From Bryobacterales bacterium (GTDB taxonomy: Bacteria; Acidobacteriota; Terriglobia; Bryobacterales; UBA6623), in the NCBI GenBank assembly GCA_022826925.1, contig JAJDTX010000173.1, positions 1 to 32,601 on the forward strand: a DNA stretch of 32,601 bases, given 5' to 3'. Shown piece after piece: positions 7,291-15,860 of this stretch (positions are counted from its first letter, which is position 1; the number at the start of each line of letters is the position of its first letter). Below the pieces are notes generated by a model. That model worked only from the letters and a program-made list of their open reading frames with translations. It made no database searches and was not told where the DNA came from. The position numbers and the translations under genes are program-made.

Positions 7291-10115
7291 TTGATTGCGA
7301 TGGTCACTGCGTTCGAAACTTGGCCGTCGACAGTCGCCACGATGTCTAGGCTCCGTCCCTGCACCGTTCGCGGAATTGGCCCGACCACCAATTCGTCGAC
7401 CCCGTGGAACCCGCCCGCCGGGCCGGAGGATTCCACGGCGACCTCCTGTCCGGCGATGGTGACGACGGGTAGGCTGGTCGCGCCCCGGAAGCCCGTGCCG
7501 AAGAGAGTCAGGTAGACACGCCCGGCTTTCCCAAGATCGATCGGCTCGGCAACGTACCGCTGCCGAGCGGTATCGAACCGTGACACTTCTAGGGAAGTCT
7601 TGGTGCCGTCGCGCGCCACTCTGGTCGCCGCAGCCGCCGCCACTCCGCGACCGCCATCGTTTGCCGCGAACAGGCCTGGAGCCACGCTCATGACCTGGAC
7701 CGCGCGTCGTTCCGACACGCTGCCCTCTCGATTGACGCTGAGGATTACCCGGCCGACCGCCGTCCCTGCCGGAATCTGGAATCTGATCTCTTCCGGCGAT
7801 ACGGAATACAGGCCTGCCATGCGCCGCGCCCAGCTTGTCTCCGTGCGGTCAGTGAGGGTCACCGACGTTTCGAGCAATGTGGTCGGCAGGGCCAGCGCCT
7901 GCGGAAGCACTGCGGCAGGGGCAATGCTGGGAGCAAGATCGGATCCCGTGAGCACCGCGACGGAACCGGGCGCAACGCCGGCCGCGTGGCTTGCCCCGTT
8001 GACTATGGAGGTGATCGCGGGTCGCGGAGCCTCAGCAGCGAGGATCCGGATCCGGTTGTTTCCGCTGTCGATCGCAATCACGCTGTCGTCTGAGATGGCA
8101 GCAACTCCCCACGGACGATTGAGAGCGAACATCGTTGCCGGAGTACCATCGCCGTCAAAGCCCCCGATTCCCGAGCCGGCGATCGTAGTGATGATGCCGT
8201 CGGGCGAGACCTTTCGGATCCGGTGGTTCCCGCTGTCAGCGATGTAGAGGGTGTCGCTATCGCTCACGGCAACGCCGGCCGGGCGCCAGAGTCGGGCGCT
8301 TGTCGCCGGGCCGCTGTCGCCGATAGCCCCGAATTCACCCGTCCCTGCGGCTACAGTCAGGAGACCGTCGAGACCCACGCGCCAGACGCGGTGGGAGCGT
8401 TCGTCCGGAATGTAGATTCGCCCTTGGGAATCCACCGCGACATCGCGGAGCCATCCCAATGGCGACTGAGTCGCGGGAACGCCCGGCGTTGGTCCTCCCG
8501 CTTCACCGTTGCCGGCGATCGTGGTGACGACGCCCGTGGCGTCGATCCTCCGTATCCGGCGATTCCCGCGGTCGGCCACATAGACCGCGCCGTCGGGCCC
8601 GATGGCCACCGCGACAGGCGAGTCGAACTTCGCCCGGGCGGCCGGGCCTCCGTCACCTCCGAATCCCTCCTCCCCACTGCCGGCTACGGTCGTGACGGTG
8701 CCGGCCGAATCGACTTTCCGGATTCGATGGTTGTAGGTATCGGCGATATAGATGGCACTGTCGTCGCCGAGCGCGACATCGGCCGGGAACGAGAATTCTG
8801 CATCCGTGGCGGGTCCTCCGTCGCCCGAGTCACCCAGCGCCCCGCTGCCTGCGACCGGAGTGCCAATGCCCGCTGGATCGACCCTGAGTATGCGATTCCT
8901 CCAACTGTCGGCAACGAAGACGTTTCGGTGGCTGTCGACCGCTGCCCCTCCCGGTCGGTACAGGTCCGGCTTCCCTTGGCCGACGAACGTCGCAACCGCT
9001 CCCTCTTCATCGAGTCGCAGGATCGAATTCCCGTAAGCATCAGCGATATACAGCTCGCGAGACGGGCCTACGGCGAGAGCCCGTGGGAAGCCGATGTTCG
9101 GGCCGGCTTCTGGGAGCACGTGAGGGGATCCGCCCGCCACCGTGGAGATCGTTCCGTCCAAGCCAACCTTGCGGACGGAGCCGTTGTCGCTGTCAGCGAT
9201 ATAGATGTTTCCGACGGCATCGACGGCGACTGCGTACGGCTCGGCGAGCGCAGCCGCTGTGGCAGGTCCGCCGTCTCCGCTGTAGCCACGTTCTCCCGTG
9301 CCGGCAATGGTAGTGATCGTTCCGCTCGAATCGACCCTGCGGACTCGATGGCTGTCCGAGTCCGCGATATACAGGTCTCCTGCCGAGTCGACAGCGATGC
9401 CGCGGGGCTTGTCCAGCCTTGCCTCGACGGCCGGGCCGCCGTCGCCGCCTTGGCCCTCCTCTCCAGTTCCTGCAACCGTGGTGATAGTGCCGCTGGCATC
9501 GATCTTTCGAATGCTGTCGGCCCACGTGTCGGCCACGTAGAGGTTCCCCGCCGCATCGGTCGCAAGACCGTGGATGGCCGTCAGCCCTGCTCTCGTGGCA
9601 GGCCCGCCGTCCCCTTGGGTGCCCCAAGCTCCGGTACCGGCGATTGTCGTGATCTTTCCCGAGGGATCCACTCGCCGGATGCGATTGTTCTCCGTGTCCG
9701 AGATGTAGACGTTGCCCTCTCTGTCGACGGCCAGCCCTTCGACGCGCTCGCCTAGCCGGGCGCTGGTCGCGGGGCCGCCGTCGCCGCTGTAACCCACCAT
9801 TCCCGATCCCGCGACAGTGCTGACTCGACCCGAGGAATCGACCTTCCGGACGCGATAGGTATCCCGGTCCACGAAATACAGGCTGCCTTCCGAGTCAATG
9901 GCCAGTCCGGAAGGATGTTGAACCCAAGCCTCGGCGAGCGGCACCTCTTCCAATGGATCGAAGTCGCCAAAAATAGTCTCGATCCGGTAGGTCTGGGCCG
10001 ACGCAGAGTTCGCAGCAGGCAAGAAAAGGGCCAGCGTGGCCGCTAAGTGCATGGCGAGGTGCCAGGCTGTGGCGGCTAGGCTTCGAGTCATTGCTGCGAA
10101 TCTTGCAGGGAGCAC
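7287..10115 (-). CDS. NHL-repeat beta-propeller protein with Solibacter-type C-terminal domain (copy 1)
   Basis: Exported protein of 942 residues, paralog of the next gene downstream. A signal peptide occupies about residues 8-41 (ending SASAQ). Eleven NHL repeats follow with the same order of intact and degenerate units (5, 6 and 9 degenerate) as the neighbour. The C-terminal domain is TIGR03437-like (VNGASHAAGVAPGSVAVLTG). The mature N-terminus TYRIETIFGDFDPLEEVPL closely matches VYRIETLLGDFDPFEVVPL in the paralog. The GTG start at 10115 is preceded by GGAG with 5-nt spacing; ATG 10091 is in frame but has no ribosome site. A GATAAT/TAATAT-like -10 lies near 10137-10146. Probable extracellular or periplasmic binding or scaffold role; no catalytic motif is seen. 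Confidence 0.88.
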   Translation of the reverse strand: MLPARFAAMTRSLAATAWHLAMHLAATLALFLPAANSASAQTYRIETIFGDFDPLEEVPLAEAWVQHPSGLAIDSEGSLYFVDRDTYRVRKVDSSGRVSTVAGSGMVGYSGDGGPATSARLGERVEGLAVDREGNVYISDTENNRIRRVDPSGKITTIAGTGAWGTQGDGGPATRAGLTAIHGLATDAAGNLYVADTWADSIRKIDASGTITTVAGTGEEGQGGDGGPAVEARLDKPRGIAVDSAGDLYIADSDSHRVRRVDSSGTITTIAGTGERGYSGDGGPATAAALAEPYAVAVDAVGNIYIADSDNGSVRKVGLDGTISTVAGGSPHVLPEAGPNIGFPRALAVGPSRELYIADAYGNSILRLDEEGAVATFVGQGKPDLYRPGGAAVDSHRNVFVADSWRNRILRVDPAGIGTPVAGSGALGDSGDGGPATDAEFSFPADVALGDDSAIYIADTYNHRIRKVDSAGTVTTVAGSGEEGFGGDGGPAARAKFDSPVAVAIGPDGAVYVADRGNRRIRRIDATGVVTTIAGNGEAGGPTPGVPATQSPLGWLRDVAVDSQGRIYIPDERSHRVWRVGLDGLLTVAAGTGEFGAIGDSGPATSARLWRPAGVAVSDSDTLYIADSGNHRIRKVSPDGIITTIAGSGIGGFDGDGTPATMFALNRPWGVAAISDDSVIAIDSGNNRIRILAAEAPRPAITSIVNGASHAAGVAPGSVAVLTGSDLAPSIAPAAVLPQALALPTTLLETSVTLTDRTETSWARRMAGLYSVSPEEIRFQIPAGTAVGRVILSVNREGSVSERRAVQVMSVAPGLFAANDGGRGVAAAAATRVARDGTKTSLEVSRFDTARQRYVAEPIDLGKAGRVYLTLFGTGFRGATSLPVVTIAGQEVAVESSGPAGGFHGVDELVVGPIPRTVQGRSLDIVATVDGQVSNAVTIAIK

Positions 10116-10494
10116 GACGTCTCCGATTGGAAACCGAATATTATCCTGTGTCGGCCGCTCCAGAGCGTCTAACGATCATACACAATTGACGCTGAAACAC
10201 CACGTTCTGTACTAGCTCTGGGACACAGTTGACACAAGGTAAGGGTTCTGTGGAGAAGGAGGGAGTGCGGCTTGGGCTCCGCATTTTGAAGCCGGAGACG
10301 GTGAAGTGCCTAGCGTTCGAATCGGTCACGGCGCGGCGGGTGTTCAGCTTGGACCGCTACGCGCGGGACGAGCCGGAATCTCCGGCGGCGGAAGCGCCAA
10401 AAGACCGCGATCGGCAGATCAGCACATCGCAAACATACCTCCCCTTGGACCGCCGCAGGTGGCGACCCGACCGCCGCTTTCGTTGACCCTCCAG
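10116..10494. other. intergenic region, no supported gene
   Basis: Between the NHL gene start and the transposase remnant. A plus-strand ORF beginning TTG at 10229 (85 codons) has no recognisable similarity and stops beside the remnant; I do not support it as a gene. The left end carries the probable promoter of the NHL pair, reading leftward. This stretch may include the rest of the decayed insertion sequence, but I cannot see its inverted repeats. Confidence 0.35.
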
Positions 10495-10659
10495 CTAGCC
10501 CGACGCATCCTCCCGCAGCCGCGACAGGCTGTGCGCGAACAGCTCCTGGCGCGGAAACACCGAGGACAACGACACCCAGATCCTGCGCACGCTCACCCGC
10601 ACCACCGCGGCCACTTTCAGCAGCAAGGCCCGGAGCGTCCCGTATTGCGCGAAACAGCA
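10495..10659 (-). pseudogene. C-terminal remnant of an IS1380-family transposase
   Basis: Translating the minus strand from 10659 gives about 54 residues that contain TLRALLLKVAAVVRVSVRR followed by IWVSLSSVFPRQELFAHSLS and a short Arg-rich end before a TAG at 10495-10497. This is the characteristic last segment of IS1380-type DDE transposases (TLRLKLLKIGA.VR.SVRRVW..L...P...LF...L..L). The frame is closed upstream by a TAG at 10660-10662 and no N-terminal or catalytic part is visible, so the gene is a truncated relic. Family assignment is by remembered pattern. Confidence 0.65.
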
Positions 10660-10660
10660 C

Positions 10661-10666
10661 TATACT
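10661..10666 (+). promoter_or_regulatory. TATACT -10-like element 9 nt before a candidate start
   Basis: TATACT is followed by nine G/C bases and then ATGATG at 10676. It sits exactly at the edge of the transposase relic. No good -35 hexamer is seen. The arrangement would give a leaderless or near-leaderless mRNA for the DUF1549/DUF1553 gene and supports the 10676 start. Confidence 0.4.
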
Positions 10667-10675
10667 GGGGGCGCG

Positions 10676-13600
10676 ATGATGCGATTCGGAGTTGTCGCGG
10701 GTGCCGCCGAACGCACTTCAATCGAGCGTTCTGCAGCCTTTCCCGAGCACCACGTGCCGGAAAGCGGCAGCCATTGCAGCGCACCACGACCGGTCCTTCC
10801 CGGCCTCCGCAAGTGTCGGCGTCTCGTCTCGAACGTTCCTGTGATTTTCTGCATGGTCGGGGCTGCTGCGCTGGCACAGCAAGATCGCGACGACCACGCC
10901 GAGCGCATGGCCGAAGGCTTGGAAGTCTTCCGGGCCGAGGTCCAGCCACTGTTCGTCAGCGATTGCCTTCAGTGCCATGGGGATGAGCAGGTGATGGGCG
11001 GACTCGATCTGACATCCCGGGGTTCCTTGATGGCGAGCGGCAAGATCGGCGAGTCGGCTGAGTCGAGCGCACTTGTCGCCGTCTTGCGGCACGAGCGGGA
11101 GCCCTTCATGCCTTTCGGCCAAGACAAGCTTCCCGACGCCAAGGTAGGCGCAGTCGCGCGCTGGATCGATCTGGGCGCCCCGTACGATGAACCGCTTGTC
11201 AGTTCGGGCAAACAGGTGTCTGAGCCGGGCGTCGATACCCGGTTTTGGTCGTTCCGCCCCTTAGCGGCTACTGCGCCGCCGCCGGCTGCCGACAGCACGT
11301 GGCCAAGGAGTCCGATAGACCGCTTCGTGCTGGCGAGACTTGAGGCCGCCGGAATCGAGCCGAATCCCGAGGCCGACCGGCGCACGCTGATCCGGCGCGC
11401 CTCGCTTGACTTGCTGGGACTGCCGCCGAGCCTCGAGCGTGTGGAGGAATTTGCGAAAGACCCGGCACCCGACGCTTACGAACGGCTCGTGGACGAGCTG
11501 CTCGAGTCGCCGCACTACGGGGAGAGGTGGGCGCGCCACTGGATGGATATCGCGCGATTTGCCGAGAGCTACGGCTTCGAGGAAGACTACGACCGGCCGT
11601 TCGCCTACCACTACAGGGACTTTCTGATCAAGGCATTCAACCGCGACATGCCTTACGACCGTTTCGTCAGGATGCAGATTGCTGGGGACGAGCTGGAGCC
11701 CGAGAATGCCCTCGCCCTGATGGCAACCGGGTTCATGGGAGGCGGTCCCTTCCCGACGCAAATTACGGACTCCGAGTTCGAGATTTCGCGTTACGACGAA
11801 CTCGACGACATGGTCGGCACCCTCGGCACAGCAATGCTCGGACTCACCGTAGGCTGCGCCCGCTGTCACGATCACAAGCATGATCCGATATCAGCTCGCG
11901 ACTACTACCGGATGGCAGCGATCTTCGGCCGCACGACGCGAACCGTAATCGAGTACGATCCGAATCCCGGCAAATCCAGGGCCGAAAGGGCCAATTGGGA
12001 AGTCCGGCTCAGGGAGCTCCGGGAGACACGGGAGGAAATCGAGCGCGAGCTGGGCGGCGAGGAATTCGAGCAATGGCTCCGGGCCGGGGCTCCCGGTTTC
12101 AGCGCTAGCGAATGGCAGGTCCTCGACGTCGTCGACATCAACACCGCCAGCCAGGCCAAGGCGGACAAGCTCGAGGACGGGTCGATCCTGTTCAGCGGGG
12201 ACAACGTCGACTTCGACACCTACACCTTCGTTGCGGACGTCTCAGCCAAGGATTTGCGAGCCCTCCGGATCGAGGCCCTGACTCACCCGTCATTGCCGTT
12301 CAACGGCCCTGGCCGGTCGCATGACGGGCAGTTCCTCCTTGGCCGTGTGTCGATGGAGGTCCGGCCACTGTCGGAACCAGACGCCGAGCCCGTGAAGGTC
12401 AAGTTGCGGAATGCGCGGGCGACGGATCATCTGGAAGTGGGCTACGCGTCCGCCTCCTTGGCTATCGAAGACAACAGCGACCGAAGCGGCTGGGCGCTCA
12501 CGCCCGCGGGTATCGGCTCGGACCATGCGGCCATCTTTGATTTCGAAGAGCTCATGAATTTCGAGGGCGGCTTCCGGCTGGCGATCAAGCTGGTATTCGG
12601 CTACAACTCGCACTTCAGCCTCGGGCGCATTCGTCTGGCCGTGACAGACTCGTCCGAACCCGGCTTCGCCGTTGGGGAGGGCGTGTCGCAAGGCGTCGTC
12701 GAGGCCTCGGCGGCACTCCAGACGGGAGGGGCTGGGGCTCTGACCGACGACCAGAAGGCATTGCTGCTCAGGCGTTTCGCCCGAAAGCACCCGAGGTGGA
12801 TGGAGGCAAGTGCAGCGATCCGTGACCACGAATCCCGCATACCAAAGCCTTCCTTCACGAAGATCCAGGCGACGGCCGAAGGATTCTCCAAAGTCCGCCA
12901 CAATGCCAATGGGAGAGGCTATCCGCACTTCTACGAGCCAACGTTCGTTCTTCGGCGCGGCGATGTGAATCTGAAGCTGGAGCCAGCCGAACCGCATGTA
13001 TTGCCGGTCCTTACCCGTCCGGGAGCGGAACCGGGGCACTGGCTCGAGAAGCCGCCCCCGGAATGGGAGCGAAGCGGATTTCATCGAGCTTCCCTAGCCA
13101 AGTGGCTGACCGATTCCGAATCCGGTGCGGGCGCGCTGCTGGCGCGCGTCATCGTCAATCGTGTTTGGCACCACCATTTCGGCACAGGAATCGTGGCCAC
13201 TCCAAGCAATTTCGGGATGATGGGCGCGCGTCCAACCCACCCGGAACTGCTTGACTGGCTGGCTCGGGACCTGATTCAGAACGGCTGGCAGTTGAAGCGC
13301 CTGCACCGCATGATCATGGTCAGCAGCGCCTACAGGGTCGACTCGTCCGCCGAGAGCTCCAGGGCCGCCATTGACTCGTCGAACCGTCTCCGCTGGCGCT
13401 GGACGCCGAAGAGGCTCGAAGCCGAGGCCATTCGGGACTCGATGCTGGCGGTGTCCGGGACGCTCGACCCTACCCTGTACGGTCCCGGGGTACAGAACGA
13501 GAGCATGTCCCGACGCAGCGTCTACTTCTTTGTGAAGCGGAGCGAGCTGATCCCGTCGATGATGCTGTTTGACTGGCCGGAGCACCTAGTCGGTATCGGC

Positions 13601-13906
13601 CGCCGACCGTCCACCACGATCGCGCCTCAAGCGCTGCTCTTCCTCAACAGCCCGTTCACCCGCCGCTACGCAAAGGGCTTCTCCGCCCGGTTGGCTGGCC
13701 TGGAACCGAAGGCGGCGGTCGACAAGGCCTATCGCACCGCATTCGCCCGCCCCGCTGGGCCGTCGGAAACCGCCCAGGGGGTGGCGTTCTTGGAGCGCCA
13801 GGAGGACCTCTACCGCAAGGATGGCAGGCCCGATCCGGATCGGCTCGCGCTGGTCGACTACTGCCAGTCCTTGATGAGCCTGAACGAATTCCTGTATATC
13901 CGGTGA
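10676..13906 (+). CDS. DUF1549/DUF1553 protein with cytochrome c-like (PSCyt1) N-terminus
   Basis: Large exported protein of the type common in Planctomycetes, Verrucomicrobia and Solibacter-like Acidobacteriota. From ATG 10676 it has 1076 residues. A hydrophobic signal-like segment is at about 50-69. A CxxCH haem-type motif (CLQCH, 97-101) marks a PSCyt1-like domain; DUF1549 spans about 200-380 and contains or is followed by a second CxxCH (CARCH, 394-398); DUF1553 spans about 800-1050 (RVIVNRVWHHHFG). Two CxxCH motifs suggest covalent haem and a redox role. The product overlaps the DUF1501 gene by a GTGA junction, and the two families usually occur together. The start is uncertain: GTG 10754 and GTG 10841 are in-frame alternatives. 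Molecular function is not established. Confidence 0.9.
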   Translation: MMRFGVVAGAAERTSIERSAAFPEHHVPESGSHCSAPRPVLPGLRKCRRLVSNVPVIFCMVGAAALAQQDRDDHAERMAEGLEVFRAEVQPLFVSDCLQCHGDEQVMGGLDLTSRGSLMASGKIGESAESSALVAVLRHEREPFMPFGQDKLPDAKVGAVARWIDLGAPYDEPLVSSGKQVSEPGVDTRFWSFRPLAATAPPPAADSTWPRSPIDRFVLARLEAAGIEPNPEADRRTLIRRASLDLLGLPPSLERVEEFAKDPAPDAYERLVDELLESPHYGERWARHWMDIARFAESYGFEEDYDRPFAYHYRDFLIKAFNRDMPYDRFVRMQIAGDELEPENALALMATGFMGGGPFPTQITDSEFEISRYDELDDMVGTLGTAMLGLTVGCARCHDHKHDPISARDYYRMAAIFGRTTRTVIEYDPNPGKSRAERANWEVRLRELRETREEIERELGGEEFEQWLRAGAPGFSASEWQVLDVVDINTASQAKADKLEDGSILFSGDNVDFDTYTFVADVSAKDLRALRIEALTHPSLPFNGPGRSHDGQFLLGRVSMEVRPLSEPDAEPVKVKLRNARATDHLEVGYASASLAIEDNSDRSGWALTPAGIGSDHAAIFDFEELMNFEGGFRLAIKLVFGYNSHFSLGRIRLAVTDSSEPGFAVGEGVSQGVVEASAALQTGGAGALTDDQKALLLRRFARKHPRWMEASAAIRDHESRIPKPSFTKIQATAEGFSKVRHNANGRGYPHFYEPTFVLRRGDVNLKLEPAEPHVLPVLTRPGAEPGHWLEKPPPEWERSGFHRASLAKWLTDSESGAGALLARVIVNRVWHHHFGTGIVATPSNFGMMGARPTHPELLDWLARDLIQNGWQLKRLHRMIMVSSAYRVDSSAESSRAAIDSSNRLRWRWTPKRLEAEAIRDSMLAVSGTLDPTLYGPGVQNESMSRRSVYFFVKRSELIPSMMLFDWPEHLVGIGRRPSTTIAPQALLFLNSPFTRRYAKGFSARLAGLEPKAAVDKAYRTAFARPAGPSETAQGVAFLERQEDLYRKDGRPDPDRLALVDYCQSLMSLNEFLYIR

Positions 13907-13911
13907 GAAAC

Positions 13912-15378
13912 ATGAGAAACGCAGAAACCACCCAACTGCCGGCGCTATCGCGTCGCGAACTGCTGGAACGTTGCGGGATGGGCATCGGGATGCTCGGACT
14001 TGCCGGCATCCTCGCCGACGAGGGGCGCCTTCAGGCCGCTTCCGTTCCCGACCGGGCGCTCAATCCAATGGCGCCACGCCCGACGCACTTCGCCCCGAAG
14101 GCCAAGCGCGTTGTCTGGCTCTTCATCAACGGCGGACCGAGCCACGTGGACACATGGGACTACAAGCCCGAGCTCACTAAGCGCCACGGTCAGGAACTCG
14201 AGGACTTCGACAAGTTCACGGGCTTCTTCTTCCGGGAGGTCGGTGCGCTACTGAAGTCTCCCTTCAAGTTCACACCGAGGGGGCAGAGCGGCAAGCTTGT
14301 GTCCGAGATCTTCCCCCACTTGGGAGAACATGTCGACCGGATGGCATTCATCCATTCGGGCCTGCCGGGCTCAAATAACCATTCCCCGGCCCTGTTCATG
14401 ATCAACAGCGGCCAGACTCGGATGGGCTTTCCGAGTCTGGGATCCTGGGTAACCTACGGACTGGGAAGCGAAAGCAGCGATCTGCCGGGGTTCGTGGTGA
14501 TGTCGGATCCCAAGGACCGCGGCCTGCCGAAGGGCAGCGCTACCAACTGGAGCGCCGGCTTCCTGCCAGGGGCATACCAGGGCACTTGGCTGCGCCCGAA
14601 GGGCGTTCCCATCCAGAACCTGACACCTCCTTCGGAGATGTCGGAGGCTCACCAGCGGTCGCAACTGGACCTGATCGCAAGCCTGAACTCCCGGGACCTG
14701 GAACGCAATCCTCTCGAGCGGGAACTCGCGGCACGGATCGAGAGCTTTGAACTCGCCTATCGGATGCAGTTGGCGGCACCGGAGGCCTTGGACATCGACA
14801 GCGAACCGGCGCACATCCAGGAACTATACGGCCTGCATAGCGAGCGCTGCGGCCATATGGCCCGCCAATGCATCATGGCGCGGCGGCTTCTGGAGCGGGG
14901 TGTCCGGTTCGTCCAGATCTACTCTGGCGGAACGGAAAACCAGCGCGCCTGGGACGGCCATATCGATATCCTCGGAAACCACTCGCAGTTCGCCGGCGAA
15001 ACCGATCAGCCGTTCGCGGCACTTCTCACTGACCTGGAGCAGCGCGGCATGCTGGACGACACGCTGGTGATTTGGGGCGGGGAGTTCGGGCGAAATCCGG
15101 TCGCCCAGATCGGCACTTCAAAGCCCGGACGCGATCACAATCCGCACTGCTTCACTGCCTGGATGGCTGGTGGCGGCATCAAGGGAGGGGTGTCTTACGG
15201 TGAGTCCGACGAACTCGGCTTCAAGGCGGCGGTCGACCCGGTTTCCGCGCACGACTTCCATGCCACGATCCTCCACTTGCTTGGCCTGGACCATGAGCGC
15301 CTCACCTACACCTACAACGGCCGGAGTTATCGCCTCACCGACGTAGCAGGAGAGGTACTGCACAAGATTCTTGCTTGA
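13912..15378 (+). CDS. DUF1501 family protein (Tat-exported, alkaline-phosphatase-like fold)
   Basis: 488-residue protein with a Tat-type N-terminus (SRRELLERCGMGIGMLGLAG), so probably exported folded. DUF1501 proteins belong to the alkaline phosphatase/sulfatase superfamily; visible segments are FINGGPSHVDTWDYKP, IYSGGTENQRAWDGH and VIWGGEFGRNP followed by GRDHNPHCF. It follows the DUF1549/DUF1553 gene directly and is its usual partner. Two starts are possible: GTG 13903, overlapping the upstream stop in GTGA, and ATG 13912. I prefer 13912 because GGTGA lies 5 nt before it, whereas 13903 has no ribosome site. The substrate of the pair is unknown. Confidence 0.9.
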   Translation: MRNAETTQLPALSRRELLERCGMGIGMLGLAGILADEGRLQAASVPDRALNPMAPRPTHFAPKAKRVVWLFINGGPSHVDTWDYKPELTKRHGQELEDFDKFTGFFFREVGALLKSPFKFTPRGQSGKLVSEIFPHLGEHVDRMAFIHSGLPGSNNHSPALFMINSGQTRMGFPSLGSWVTYGLGSESSDLPGFVVMSDPKDRGLPKGSATNWSAGFLPGAYQGTWLRPKGVPIQNLTPPSEMSEAHQRSQLDLIASLNSRDLERNPLERELAARIESFELAYRMQLAAPEALDIDSEPAHIQELYGLHSERCGHMARQCIMARRLLERGVRFVQIYSGGTENQRAWDGHIDILGNHSQFAGETDQPFAALLTDLEQRGMLDDTLVIWGGEFGRNPVAQIGTSKPGRDHNPHCFTAWMAGGGIKGGVSYGESDELGFKAAVDPVSAHDFHATILHLLGLDHERLTYTYNGRSYRLTDVAGEVLHKILA

Positions 15379-15860
15379 CCTTGTGCTCGGGGAGCGACGG
15401 CTTCCGGGTGTCCTTTGGCGCACAACGGTCGAGCCGATCCAGACGGGTGCACTGTCATGTTGACTCCGGCGCCAGGGTGCCCCGCCGAACCGTCACGATT
15501 CTGGGGCCGACCCTGCGCATTGCGGAATCCTTCCACGGAGGCTTTGATGCGCGCCGGGTTCGGGCCGACGGCTCCGCGCGAGCCTGTCGGCACGATTCGA
15601 TAGCGAGCAAGAGCAGCCGGACCTTCTACAGTGCGTGGCTCTCGATCGCCAATTGGCGCCCGAGTGCCCGTAGCGCTTGCTCCACACGGTGAATACGGGA
15701 GCGGTGCCTCAGGCCCGTAAGCCTCTTGACGGCCGAGCCGGTCCAGCCCAATTGGGCAGCTAGCCCGGATCTGCAACCCCGGGGGGCCAGAGTCGTCCAT
15801 GCACATGGCCGGACTGGTCTGTCCCGTGCCATCGACCGGAACGAGTGGATTCTAGACCCG
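15379..15860. other. gene-poor interval
   Basis: 482 bp between the DUF1501 stop and the manA stop. Several short ORFs exist in all frames but show no family resemblance except the HTH-like stretch listed separately at 15626-15832. No clear terminator was seen after the DUF1501 gene. Confidence 0.4.
15626..15832 (-). pseudogene. possible decayed XRE/HigA-like helix-turn-helix antitoxin fragment
   Basis: The 68-codon minus-strand frame contains GLAAQLGWTGSAVKRLTGLR followed by HRVEQALRALGRQLAIES. The spacing resembles an XRE HTH domain of the HigA-type antitoxin group (LA..LG..QSAVSRLE....STL.RYVEALGG.L.I). The part before the motif has no similarity, and no toxin partner is visible on either side. 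A relic is more likely than a working gene; chance similarity is possible. Confidence 0.3.

Noticed and set aside
8223..9755. 510-codon plus-strand ORF opposite the NHL gene
   Set aside because: It mirrors the GC-rich NHL repeats, has a repeated composition set by the other strand, and no family resemblance. The minus-strand gene has a signal peptide, repeats and a known C-terminal domain.
10311..10326. tRNA-like T-loop GTTCGAATC
   Set aside because: The flanking bases do not form a five-pair T-stem, and no acceptor or anticodon arm can be folded around it.
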